64,000 nt of DNA from Tipula vernalis (Eukaryota > Arthropoda > Insecta > Diptera > Tipulidae), in NCBI GenBank assembly GCA_958295665.1, contig OY282560.1, positions 207,560,420 through 207,624,419 of the forward strand, written 5' to 3'. Positions 35,108 to 46,376 of the stretch are shown here, in pieces. Within the stretch, counting starts at the first letter, position 1. The number at the start of each line of letters is the position of its first letter. A program made the translations under genes and the position numbers. The notes beneath the pieces were generated by a model. It was not told the DNA's origin and searched no databases. It saw nothing but the letters and a program-made list of their open reading frames with translations.

Positions 35108-36110
35108 ATGATTTGAAGGTCAGAGAATCGTGAAAGTTTTTCGAGTTACGCTTGATAAATCCCAGCATAGAGTAAGCCTTGCTAATAACAGCATCAATAT
35201 GACAGTTGAAATTTAGATCAGAGCTGAAAATCACCCCCAAATCACACTTAGTGGACCCGTTCTATTATCTGATGATCCAGAAAATATTTAAAAATTAGCG
35301 GATGCTTAGATTTGGAGTATGTCACCACTTGACATTTCTCCACATTAAGGCTCATGAGGTTTAAAGTAGACCCGTCACAAAAGGTGTTCAAGTCTTTTTG
35401 AAATAGATCCCGATCCAATTCGCAAGATATATTACAAAATATTTTCATATCATCAGCAAATAATAGACATTCTGCAAACTCGAATAATGTCAATAACAAA
35501 AATAGTAAAGGCCCTAAATGACTCCCTTCGTAAAGCATTCAGATGATGTGTCATCAATTTTTACATACATTCTACGATTCGATAAGTAAGATCTTAATCC
35601 AATTTAACAGTAAAATGTCGCAGTAAAATTTACTAAGTTTATCCAACAAAAGTCGATGATTCAGTCGGTCGAAAGCTTTGGCAAAATCAATATAGACTAC
35701 ATCGACCTGAGTTTTATTGATTGCGTGTTTAGTTAAGTAATCCTGAAAAAGTACTAAATTAGTAACAGTTGATCGACCGAGCAAAAATCCATGTTGATGA
35801 GTAATTATTAATAGCTTACGGTGGTTCTCATTGCAAGGACCCTTTTTATAGACCGGTGCAATGTGTGAAACTTTCCAAAGCTCTGCAAAATTTGCCTGAC
35901 TTAGACGAAAATTTAGAAAATTTAGTTCTTGGTTCTACTATGGTATCTTTAACAAAAACACTGCTGAAATAGTTGGCAAAGAAATTACAAATTGTAGCAG
36001 CTTTAAGAGTTATGTAGCTGCTATATTTAGGAGGCAATTTTATGTTTGAACGGGAAAAGTCTATGAGAATTGTTCTACGTAGAGAATTGTTGCACAAATT
36101 TCATCATTGG
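35108..36110 (-). pseudogene. Jockey/CR1-type reverse transcriptase relic
   Basis: From 36097 downward: a pre-RT block ATICNFFANYFSSVFVKD, then GRSTVTNLVLFQDYLTKHAI and DVVYIDFAKAFDRLNH with the first catalytic Asp (35572-35784). Next is GSHLGPLLFLL and an intact LLFADDMKIF box (FADD at about 35449-35460), then SLNVEKCQVVTYSKSK. Near 35110-35240 lie KCDLGVIFSSDLNFN and AYSMLGFIKRNSK. Endonuclease and N-terminal parts are absent (5' truncation, usual for these elements). Frame changes and stops separate blocks. The C-terminal part continues at 34321-34368 beyond an inserted element. Confidence 0.88.
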
Positions 36111-37405
36111 CTGAGTAGTTGTTTTAAGCCATTCAAAGATATGTTTGCCGCCTATTTATAACTATTCACACATTTATAAATAAAATTGGTTTATGATTTT
36201 TATTTCGAAATACATAAATACATAATTTTAAATTAAATTTGAAATAAAAAAAATTTAATTTAATTTGAAAAACTGTGTGAATTTGACATACAAAATATTT
36301 AATTTGATATGAAAAAATTTGGCTTAATTTTGTACATTATTATTGAATTTGATGAAACGAGCAAAATTGATAATGTCACGGCTTTGTTTGAATTCGAATG
36401 GGAGAGAATACACGAACGCTCAATTAACATCCGTTATATATGGTATACAATTACGAGATTCTCCAAGGTCATATGGTCCCTTACGCGGATATTTATTGGA
36501 TACTATTTCATGCTTTCGCAACATTGCGCGCTGTGACACAGCATGTGACACCCGGCGTTACACATATACGAATGAAGTTTGTGCTAACCTGTCCTAAAAA
36601 CATAACAACAAATTAATTATGTGTTAGTTTTGATGAAAAAAGAGAACATTCAGGCGAATTTCCCTCATCCCAACTCCCCCATTAACAATAATCCATAAAA
36701 GATATTTCAAAATTATTTGTAATTTTGATCTCTTAGCTATTGCTTGAAATCGTTGAAAATGTACGTCTGTTTTCCTCTGTTAGCATTCACAAAGAGACAA
36801 AATATTCCAAGGCACTCTGAATCAAGTAACTAAACAGGGAGACTTCATTTGGCTACATTTCTTTGCATTAATGTTCAGCAAAATTAGAAAGGTGTGATCG
36901 TGCTCGTCGATTGAAAACAATAAAAATTACATAAAAATTGTTGAAAGTCGCGTTTTGCCTGTTATTTATTTTTTTTTGTGTTGGAATACAGGAAAGCCTC
37001 GCTTAACGAAGGAGTTAAGTTCATAGTTATTCAAAACTTCGTTAAGCGAAGTACTAAATTGCATGATTTTGTCCTGATTTGTGTGTTTGGTTGCTAAAGT
37101 CAAAAAAGTTTTTTAGATGCAGGTGTCTAAATATTTATTTAGAAATTTTGATACAACAATAGATTAGCAAGTCTTATTTGATTCTTCCGATATGTTAGGT
37201 TTCAAATGATTCTCAAGTAAGACTACAATTATTTCTTTAAGTTGATTATTTACTTATATGTAGGTTAATAATTCGTCGAACTCTGACTGACATTCGATAA
37301 TAAATAAAATACTCCCGGCCTTTTCTTAAACCTTAAACTTTTGGCCCTCCCCACCCCCCTCCTCTCCTGATGCTATCATTTTCTTTTCTTCGTTTTCCTA
37401 ATGTA
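36111..37405. other. gene-less stretch with a small hairpin
   Basis: No supportable gene; the overlapping plus frames at 36309-36597 show no family. At about 37006-37055, CTCGCTTAACGAAG and CTTCGTTAAGCGAA are inverted copies after TACAGGAAAGC. This resembles the TIR style of pogo/Tigger-like elements, but no distant second end was found. A C-rich tract lies at 37350-37368. Confidence 0.45.
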
Positions 37406-37439
37406 CTGTTACGATCAAAAAGTCACTTTTTAAATAAAA

Positions 37440-38560
37440 CACAAAGTATTTATTTATTCATCCAAAACTAAATTTATTTTGTTTCCTTCAAGTAATCCCC
37501 TTCCAGTGCAATACACTTATTCCTCTCAACCTCTGGCAACCGAACAAACGGCTCAGTGGTTAAAGCTGCGGCGTTTGGATCGGGAGGTAACGGGTTCGAA
37601 TCCCGTTAGGGGCGAGATGCAAAAAGGGATTTTTCATCATCTGATTACGATCGGTGATAAGAATGTAGAATCTATGGGCCGACCCATCTTTCATGTCAGC
37701 ACTACAGGCTGGCATGAAGCAACGCAATGTGCAGGTGGTTTTTACAAAACGGGTTTATAGGCATACGTTCTCGATTTGCCTAGTACTGCGTAAAGTAGGA
37801 AGGTAAAAGTGAAATGCGGAGTTGGGGGCACTTTGAGCCCCAGAACAGATTTCATACATTAAATCCGAAAAAAACTTCTGTGTTCATGCAACGGCATTTG
37901 ATTGATTTTTAGCGAAAAATTGATGCGTAATTATTGGAGTGTGCGATGTTGCGTTGTCGTGATGCAAAAACCATAAATTTTGTGTCACAAATCTGGACAT
38001 TTTTGGTCAACTAGACTCATGCAAATGAAGCATAACGCTTAACTGTTTAACCAATCGAAACGAACTTTTTGTGGACAGTGGCGCGTTAATCGAAGAAAAC
38101 AGTTAATGTGACTGTGATTTTGACCGGCTTTGAAGTGCTCGTTTTGGCTTCGGTTCACCTTCAGCACGATATTCGCATGATTGTTAAGCTCTTTCCGGGT
38201 CATAAGTACAGATCCATATCTCATCACCATTAATTATGGATTTCAAAATGGCATCACTCAAAGAAAGCACCTCTTCAGAGAGAACTTCAACATGACAGTA
38301 TTTACAAATCAAAAATCTGTATTTTCCGCACACGACGAGAAGAAACACGAGACAAGCCTAAATTGTTTTTCAGAATTGATTGAGTTGATCCAAATGGTAT
38401 TGCAGTAATATCTACAATGCATCTAATACCTAATCTGCGATAACTCATTACTCTCTTACTTAAAAAATCCTTGATTACCTCATTCTACCACCAGTCCTTG
38501 TATACCACTTGTAAACATATTTTTGACATATCTTCGTCTCCTTAACACTATCTTAACATT
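37440..38560 (-). pseudogene. mariner-like transposase relic
   Basis: Read from about 38560 downward: DITAIPFGSTQSILKNNLGL with SRVSSRRVRK (DNA-binding region and linker; 38320-38430), then IINGDEIWICTYDPE with the first catalytic Asp (near 38214-38228). KPKRALQSRSKSQSH follows, then WFLHHDNATSH with the second catalytic Asp (near 37951-37972) and HQFFAKNQSNAV. The block that should carry the third acid (PYSPDL..CD-like) is missing. After the SINE the C-terminal ERNKCIALEGDYLKET remains (37470-37525). Several frame changes. Inactive. Confidence 0.82.
37528..37880 (+). mobile_element. long variant of the tRNA-derived SINE, inside mariner
   Basis: The body is 37536-37872. The head has GGCTCAGTGGTTAAAGC (a better A box than the copy at 4280) and GGGTTCGAATCCCGTTAGGG (B box). 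It shares ATGGGCCGACCCA, CTTTCATGTCA, TACTGCGTAAAGTAGGA and GCACTTTGAGCCCC with the other copies. Compared with 4280 it has about 57 extra bases after the tRNA head and about 40 before TACTGCG, so two length variants exist. Flanks AACCTCTG (37528-37535) and AACTTCTG (37873-37880) look like a worn target duplication. Confidence 0.88.
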
Positions 38561-38787
38561 TTTAATGCATCATCACAAGAATTTCGTTTTTAGACAAAAT
38601 TTATTCAAATTCTTTGCTCGATAAATTAATCCATTTTAAAAAATCGCCTACCAAAAATTTTTAGTACGAAAGACGCTGTAACTTTTTAACCTATAACAAG
38701 CGAAATGATGTGAAACTTCTGTCAAATGTCAAAAAAGCGCGCGAAATTTAAAAACAAAAGTCATTGTTCTTTTTGATCATGGCAGTA

Positions 38788-39589
38788 AATAGCTTAACGT
38801 ATCAGAAGTGCATACTTTTCATAAATCTTGAAATCGCATCGTGTGAAATACTTTATTAAACAACCACTTCACACCTAAACATTGATAAACATTTTATGTT
38901 ATTCCGTGCATTGTGATTGGCACTAGCAATTAAAGCATGTATCAATTAAAATAGGTAATAAACGCCTAACTATATCAAATGGGATTGTCTTAACATTTTT
39001 GCCACAGAAAGTGGGCATCATATCAAATTACTCCATTAAGAATTTACTTTGTATCAACTAAGCACATGCTTATTTAAGCATCGGTAGCGTCAATCACAAC
39101 ATACAAATCGACTTAATACACAAGGTTCTGGAGAACTTTTAATTAAAATTTGTATCAAATGTAATGACGGATTAATTAGGTTAAATTTAGGAAACGTTGT
39201 CAGAGGACGATGTTAATAAAACTTATGAAGGCTTCAGTCGTAAAATAGTTAAAAATGGTTTAACAAGCTAAATGTGGCTTTATTACAGATAATTAAAAAC
39301 TGTGTGCAAAACTCAAGACATCTAAGGATCTTTATAAAGCGAACCATTTTTAACACCAATAGTTTTGTCATTATGGGGTTTGGGGAAAAAATGCAACTTT
39401 TTGCCGGTGATGGCATTCTGATGCACGAAACTGTGTCGATCTCCAACCTTTGCTTTAAAAGGCAACAGGATCTTGGCAAAATGATTTGTTAATAACTACG
39501 TTTGATGTTTAAAACAAAATATATGAGTTTTGAAAATCGTAGGTTTTATAAATTTACTTTCACAAATCTTTTACAAAACACCTTCAATT
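38788..39589. other. gene-less stretch
   Basis: No recognisable gene. Overlapping frames on both strands at 39249-39492 lack family resemblance, although the local sequence is somewhat less AT-rich. Confidence 0.45.
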
Positions 39590-39725
39590 GAAAGAGTAAC
39601 AAAGATTAAATGTCTAGGTTTGTTAATTGGACGCAACATATCGACAGTGTGAACAAATCTATTACGCTGTACATATTTGCGATCAAAAGAATAAAATACA
39701 TTTTCCAAAAACCATCACTTCAGCA
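39590..39725 (+). pseudogene. small non-LTR RT thumb fragment
   Basis: Plus-strand codons, with one frame change, read VTKIKCLGLLI, then NWTQHIDSVNKSI and FAIKRIKYI. They match the 'vkfLGv.id..l.w..HI..v..k' block following the RT catalytic domain of Jockey/CR1 elements. Nothing upstream on the same strand could be tied to it. Confidence 0.55.
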
Positions 39726-39885
39726 GTTTTTTTTTTCAATTGGTAAACTTATTGATTATAAGTAGTTAATACTAAAATTATACATAATTTTACGGCACCG
39801 CATCTTAACTGCTAATTTCGTTTTCCAAAAAAAAAGGAATTAAATATTTCAAGGTTTGTTACACTGAGGAAGTAGTATACATATA

Positions 39886-40115
39886 GTATAAACGGTGGTC
39901 CACTAAGAGTTTCACCGTGTGAATAGTAAATAAAAATTTATTGCGTTGGAATGATTTTGATTTCTTTATTGAATGTGAAAGGTAGTGTGAAAGATAATAT
40001 CGGCCAAATGTTCACCACAGCTTTGGCGACACATATCAATCCGGTTATCCGAATTTAGGATGACATCCTGGCATATTTGCTCCAATTCAATCGTAAACAT
40101 TTTTTGACCTTCATC
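39886..40115 (-). pseudogene. IS630/Tc1/mariner-type transposase C-terminal relic
   Basis: The minus strand reads FTIELEQICQDVILNSDNRIDMC, split by no stop, then RQSCGEHLADIIFHT. This resembles the C-terminal tail (basic, RidxCrr.gGeHl.diIFHt) of a group of insect IS630-superfamily transposases. The outer edge GGTGGTCCACTAAGAGTTTC at about 39893 may be its terminal repeat. The catalytic domain is not present; the next sequence upstream is the Helitron end. Confidence 0.5.
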
Positions 40116-40349
40116 AAACCATACTCAAATAGTTTTCCAGATAATTTTATTGGCGGGGCCAAAAATTGTAAACTTCGCAAAGCGAATGGGATCGCCAGAA
40201 GATGAAATACTTCACTAATAACTTTTTCGTATCATTTTTTATTAGTACAAAATATGAACCGAAAATTTATACTTTGACTAGCGGATACCCGGCGTACGCT
40301 GCAACGCCTTTTTATAGCAAATGGTATTGATATTGATATATATATATAT

Positions 40350-41967
40350 ATAATAGCGGATAGCCGGCGTTGAAAAAAGGAGGAGCAAGCAGCATATAAT
40401 TGGCCGTGCGAAAAACAGGAATTTTCTAAGTTCAAACCAGCAACACTTAGCGATTGGCCTTGAGCCTTGTTGATGGTTATGGCAAAAGCCGGACGCACTG
40501 GAAACTGTAATCGCTTGAAATCGAAGGACAAATCGGTTGAAATCATTGGAATTCGTGGTATCAGCATATCTTCTCCTTTACATTTGCCTCTGATGATTGT
40601 GGCTTCGATTAAATTCGGCGATAGTTTTTTAACAGCAAGTCTGGTTCCGTTGCACAATTTCGGTGGATCTAAGTTGCGAATGAGCATCAACGGTGAACCA
40701 ACTTTTAAAGTTAATATGTGTGGTGGCATTCCAGATGGTTCCAAAGAGTTAAGAAACTCTATTGGATAGTTAACAGCTTGTTCCTCATCTATAACTGTGT
40801 CAATCGATTTGTACTTGACAACTTCACCGGGTAGCTTCAATTGAATTTGATTGTTTATTTTGTTGACATCATCATTCTTCGGAGCCAAAATTGCTCGTTC
40901 GCAAAGCCAATGGAAAAACTTTCTGCACAACATTTTGAATTGATGACTGCATTTGACAAAAGTTTGGCGGAAAAGATATTTCACGTGTAGTCGGATCAAT
41001 CGGAAGTTATCCATCGCCCATATCCAAAAGCTGTTTGGCGAATATTTGCGCAGCAGCATCTTGAAGTAAATGCACCCGCATATTTGTCGACAATGTAAGT
41101 TTCTCTACATGTCTCCAAAAGATATGACGCTTTCAAACATGCATTTGGTTCATTGGCTGGTGTTGATCTTGGAATCACTGGCAAAGTTTGTGTAAATCAC
41201 CAGCAAGAAGCAATAGAGCTCCACCCATTGGTCGGTCAATTTCTCTGAAATCTTTGAGAGTACGGTCAAGAGCTTCAAGAGATTTTTTGTGCGCCATAGT
41301 GCATTCATCCCATACAATAAGTGAGCTTGTTTTTAATACTGTAGCCATGCCAGAATTTTTACCGATGTTACATGTTGGTGATTCGGTATAGTTTATATTT
41401 AATAGAAGCTTAAGAGCTGAATGCGCTGTACGCCCACCATCGAGTAACGTTGATGCGATCCCAGACGATGCTACAGCTAGTGCAATTTCATTTTTCAATC
41501 GAATCGAGCAAGAATGTTTTTCCAGTGCCTCCACCACTTTCGTTTGCTACGTATTGCATAACTTTTTCTAAAACTATTTTTTGATCAGTAGTCAACAGTT
41601 GTTTCTGAGCATCGACAAAATGGCGCAATTCATCAGAATTATATTGTCGTTCACGTACCAAATCTCTGTCGTGAACATTGTTTCGATCACGTGTCGGTGT
41701 TGGTAGTCCAAGCTGGCAAAGAATTTTGTTGTTGATCGAAATACGTCTATCCTCAAGTAGTATGAGTGCTTCATTGAAAATGTCATCCGAAAACTGGATT
41801 TCCACATTCGGATTCGTTCTACGTGCTTGTCTTAGTATATCGCCACTCGTGCTTTCTTTATTCTTTTCCCAAAGATTTTTTTGATCAGAAGGCGCACAAG
41901 TCGTTAAAATAATTGCAAATAGCGTGCGAATTTGTGGCGGAAGACATGTGACAGCTGCTTCTGCCAA
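40350..41967 (-). pseudogene. Helitron PIF1-like helicase relic
   Basis: Walker A appears as GGGTGKTFLLDS (about 41505), followed in another frame by LAVASSGIASTLLDGGRTAH and Walker B in SSLIVWDECTMAHKKSLEAL (about 41310). LLLAGDLHKL leads into PVIPRSTPANEPNACLKAS (40996-41184). The C-terminal motifs lie in 40370-40930: APKNDDVNKIN, PSGMPPHILTLKVGSPLMLI, FAITINKAQGQSLSVAGLNL and HGQLYAACS. The frame then runs straight into a Helitron-end-like sequence, so the last part of the usual tail is missing. It would unwind DNA during rolling-circle transposition. At least three frame breaks. Confidence 0.92.
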
Positions 41968-42112
41968 TGTCGTGTCCCAATGCTGATCGTTTTCAAGTAA
42001 GCCGAGTCGATAACATGCTTCTCTGTACGTTTCACACGTTGACTGTGTGAAGCAACATTCTCAGTAACATTCAGCGTTATTTGGATGTACAGTATATACT
42101 CGACCCAATGAA

Positions 42113-43975
42113 TCAGATGCACGAACACCAGCATAGTCTAACAGCGCCTCGCTTTCTACTGTAAAACATTTTGCTTGTTGTGTTCCAAGTGTAATATTTT
42201 GCAACTGCATGATACAGCAATGTTTTCGCAAAATTATCAGCTTGACACAATTGAAAAAAAGCCGTAAGTGTTATATTTTGTGGCTGTGCTGCTCGTTCTT
42301 CGGCATTTTCTTCGGTAAAATAAACACGTTGTCCGTTTTCTAAATGAACAGCAAGATGTTGAACAGTTGGATATCGTTCGTGAATACTGAAATTAAGAAT
42401 TCGCCAGACAGCTTCATTACTGCTGATGTAACGACCCATTTGAAATTGAGTGATTTCATCGATTCGATTTGAAAGCCCGAACACTGCCATGTCACGGCCT
42501 TTGTTAACATATTCGCATATGTACTTAATGGATTTTACGGAGTTGCAGTATTCCACATTGATACGAGCTTGAAATGTTTTTGACAGTATTGGATTGATTG
42601 AACAATCCATCTGTTATCAATGTCAATATCAACGTTTCTTACTTTAATGGTGATGGTGAATTCTGCATCTTCTGGCTTTCGTCGTCTGTATTTCGGATAT
42701 CCATCCTGACCAGTTTGAGTTTCATCATTTAAATCATTGTTGATTCGGTAGTTCAGCAGATATGACACTATCGATTTGAGTTGGAACAATTTTTTGTTTC
42801 AGCCAAATTAGAATATGAGCGTGCGGTAAACCTCGTTTTTGCCATTCAATCGAATACATCCAGCATTGCACTTCGCCGTAAATACGATTTTTTATTATGA
42901 GATCCATGAGTTTCATTAGTTTTTGTTTGAAAACTCTAGCTGTCAGATCATATCTGTGATGCGATGACTGACCAGGCGATAGCAAATCTTTGATTTCCGA
43001 CCAAGTTGAATTGCACGTAAATGTGATGAAAAGATCTGGTCGGCCGTATCTTCGAACATGCGTCAAAGCATCTTGAGCATACTCATGCATATGTCTTGGG
43101 CTTCCAGTATACGAAGCAGGAAGTATGCACATTTGACCAATGTTGGCAGCGTTTCCATCATTTGCAATTGCATCGCACAAATAAATATAATCTTCGACAC
43201 GCAATTTCTTTTGGTTCAAACGAATGTACAGAAGCCGCTCGCTTTCAATTTTGGCGTACATGTCAACTGATGAAAGTGTTTACGGCATTTCAAAATGTGA
43301 TTGGATTGTTGAGCTCTTATCATAATGCGATACGCATAATAATCCATAGATGAAATCTGTAATACGAATAGTTTTGTTTAATAAATTTTTCCCCATATAT
43401 AAAGAGACAAACTCATTTATGTATTTTGGACGATATTTACTTCAAAGTAAAACAAACCTTTTTTGTTGTTGCTGAAATGGTATCCATCTTCACCTTGCCA
43501 AAACAGTATTGGATATTGGAGAGCATCATACGATTGGTGTGTTTCAGAGACGCGTTGCAAATTTATAATTCGTCTTTGAATTATGATGTCTCGCCGATTG
43601 AATTCCGTTCCAACCATAACGACTGCCACTTCGTTTATCGTTGGAGCATTAAAGCGTCGTTCATGCTCACCGGATGGTGTTTTATCGGCTCTTATAATGA
43701 CTTTGTAATCATCTGAAGGCATTTGATCCAAGGCGACTTTGAATAGTTTAACCAAATGATTATGCTAGTGAAATAAACGTTGCAAATTTGAAATAATTTC
43801 ACGTCGTGTTCCGTTGATAACAGCGCAACGTTGATCAACTTCTTCTTCTTCATCTCCTGTGAAATAAATTTGCAAAAACTTGGAATCTTGATCTGGTGTT
43901 GGAAGAAGCGAACCGATTTGGTGGTAAACTTGTCCTTGCACTTTGAATGTTGGCGTAAAACATAAAAAAAAACCT
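42113..43975 (-). pseudogene. Helitron Rep (HUH endonuclease) relic
   Basis: From the junction downward: VQGQVYHQIGSLLPTPDQ and FLQIYFTGDEEEEVDQR (about 43820-43960, in a frame different from the longer one beside it). Then VIIRADKTPSGEHERRFNAP and YPILFWQGEDGYHF (43417-43755). The Rep domain at 42734-43261 has DLFITFTCN and the HUH pair in GLPHAHILIWL near 42810. The region with the catalytic tyrosines reads KSIKYICEYVNKGRD (42113-42610). These nick and rejoin DNA during rolling-circle transposition. Several frame changes and a gap near 43300-43400 show decay. Confidence 0.9.
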
Positions 43976-46376
43976 CAGACAAACCGCCTCTAGTGGCCTG
44001 ACTGTCCACCAATTGCGATATCCATTACTGATACCACATTATGCTTCAACCAGGTCACGACGTCCCTGATCGCCACCACTTCAGCGTGGTACACGCTGCA
44101 GTAGTCAGGAAGACGAACATAAATATTAACATTAAGCTTCTCACAGAAGACTCCGGCTCCTACCTTACCATCTAGCTTAGAGCCGTCTGTGAAAAATTGC
44201 ACTGCCTCATTTTCCAGTATTGATCCGTCCCTCCAGGATTCCCTTGAAGAACAGACGGTCCGGAACCCTTTATCGAAGCACAAGGTTGGTATCACATAAT
44301 CTAGATTCACCAGTTCATCCCTTAGTGATCCAACTATCGTCGAGTGCCGCACCTGCAGACACTTCCACTGAGAGACAGCCGTAAGTCGCTTAGCCACCTC
44401 GGCTGCCTTCTGCTTACCAAAAACCTCTATTGGAATAAGGTGGAACATAACCTCCAAAGCGCGAGTAGGTGTCGTCCTAAGCGCCCTGCTTATAAGCATG
44501 CAGGCTGTTCTTTGCACTCTTTCCATTCTACTCCTGTATGTTACCTTGTCCAGAGCTGGCCACCGCACGCCCACTCCGTACATAACTACAGGTCTCACTA
44601 CGGCAGTGTACATCCAGTGTACCAGCTCCGGTTTCAAACCCCATCTTTTACCTATGGCTTTCCTGCACGAGTAAATGGCTACAGTGGCCTTATTTACTCT
44701 CTCTAACATGTTAGGCATCCAGCTGAGTTTACTGTCCAAGATTATGCCCAAGAATCTCGCTGTATCAGCAAAAGTCAGTCCAGTGCCGTTTATCGGAGGC
44801 GGCCAAACTACCGGAATTTTATACTTCCTGGTAAAAGTACCAGCTCTGTCTTGGACGGGTTGATCCCTAATCCACATGTGCTGGCCCATTTGGTAACGAT
44901 CAATAGTGCATTCTGCATAACATCTCTAATCGTGTCCAAATATTTACCTGATACCGCTATCGCTACACCATCTGCGTACCCTACAACCAATACCCCCTCT
45001 CTCTCCAGTTCCAACAGCAATTCGTTAATCACTATACTCCAGAGAGAAGGGGACATAACACCTCCCTGCGGGGTTCTAATAACCCTGCTTAACAGCATAT
45101 GATTAATCAATCTCATCAATCTCATCAAGATTACTCTATAAGTAATCCACCTTCAAAGCTGACAATTCCTCCATGATCGCCTCCGTCTTTACGTTATTAA
45201 AGGCACCTTCAATATCGAGGAATGAGACCATACAGAACTCCTGCAAGTAAATTGACTTCTCAATTGGGCGTACCAAAGCGTGCAAGGCTGTGTCCACCGA
45301 CCTCCCTTTACAGTACGCATGCTGTGACATTGCCCAATTGCTGGGTTCAATTTTTGATCGTATAAATACATCCACCATCCTTTCCAATGTTTTCAGCAGA
45401 AAGGATGATAGAGTTATAGGCCTCAGACTGACAAGTTCCTCTGGATCTCCGCTGGTATAATCCTATCTGGGCCAGCCGATTTATAAGGCTTAAACCCGTT
45501 CATTGCCCACGCGATCCGTTCCCTATCCAGGATGCTCTCCATTTCTATTGAATGTATTTCTCGATGAGCCCTCGGCTCCGTCGAGTCATCGAGGCTTCCC
45601 GGAAAGTGCGTATTTATTAGAAGCTCCAGAGATTCCATACTAGAAGCTGTCCATGACCCATCCGGCCTAATTAAATAACTAGGACTGGTTGGGTTGGTAG
45701 AAAGAATCTTCCTAAGGCGGGAAGTCTCAGATACCTCTTCCATATAACCACAGAAGAGTCTCCAGGACACCCTTTGTGCCTTCCTCAACTCTCTTTTATA
45801 ATTCCTCAGGTCCTCCTTATATGAGTCCCAATGCCGAGCTTCCCTGGTATTTTTGGCCCTATTAAAGGCTACCATACAAGCCTTCCGATAGGTTTCCAAC
45901 CCAGTGGACCACCATGTCGGCTTCTGTTTGCCCCTAGGTTTTATCAGGGGGCACGCAGCATTAAATGAAAGATTGCATGCCTTTGTGACAATATCAACCA
46001 TGCAATCCAGTTCTTCTACTGTCGCCGGAAGTTCTGGAACCTCCAGCGGCAATACCTCCTCTAACACCTCCCCATATTGGTTCCAGTTTGTCCTTCTAGG
46101 ATTCCTGAAGGCTTTCCGGGTAACAGGGTTGACGTTGAGGTTATGTATTACATACCGGTGATCAGAGAATGAGTGCTCATTCTTCACTCTCCATCCCCTG
46201 ATCATATGAAAAATAGTATCTGACGCAAATGTCACATCCAAGACCTCCTGTCGATTCCTGACAATAAATGTTGATTCTCGCCCAATATTGCAAACTAAAA
46301 CGTTAGTATTTAATAAATATTCAAAAAATAACTCACCCCTTTCATTAATGTCTGTGAAAAAAGTAACTTCATACAA
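43976..46376 (-). pseudogene. LOA/I-type non-LTR retrotransposon relic (endonuclease, RT, RNase H)
   Basis: From 46376 downward: the C-terminal half of the endonuclease (RESTFIVRNRQEVLDVTFAS; EHSFSDHRYV with the SDH motif), a linker, then RT starting KSAGPDRIIPAEIQ (near 45430). FLDIEGAFNNV (45136-45387) holds the first Asp. TPQGGVMSPSLWSIVINELL follows, and the box reads GYADG instead of YADD (44808-45128). The thumb has RFLGIILDSKLSW, and RNase H starts VQFFTDGSKLDGKVGAGVF (43990-44889) with YHAEVVAIRDVVTWL. In a shifted frame VDSQATRGGLSE continues RNase H to about 43976, where Helitron Rep begins. The N-terminal endonuclease, ORF1 and the 3' untranslated region are absent. Confidence 0.9.

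Larger units (their letters stand above)
37404..38787 (-). mobile_element. mariner-type element with TA targets, carrying a SINE
   Basis: The element is 37406-38785 between TA dinucleotides. The left end CTGTTACGATCAAAAAG and the right end, read inward, CTGCCATGATCAAAAAG match at 14 of 17 positions. A transposase relic lies on the minus strand and a 337-bp SINE is inserted near its 3' end. Without the SINE the element is about 1.04 kb, a little short for mariner, which agrees with the coding deletion. Confidence 0.85.
40278..43975 (-). mobile_element. Helitron (RepHel) relic with 3' terminus
   Basis: Minus-strand rolling-circle element. Its 3' end is CTAG at 40278-40281 followed outside by T, preceded by GCGTACGCCGGGTATCCG with a short GGCGT/ACGCC hairpin. 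A second, similar end-like segment (ACGCCGGCTATCCGCTA) lies about 75 bp further in, at about 40353, directly after the helicase frame. The Rep and helicase parts follow in the usual order. The 5' terminus is missing because the Rep joins an LOA-type retrotransposon at about 43975. The element is broken into at least eight frames and cannot be active. Confidence 0.92.

Noticed and set aside
44344..44706. 120-codon plus frame
   Set aside because: Antisense shadow of the LOA-type RT/RNase H reading on the minus strand.
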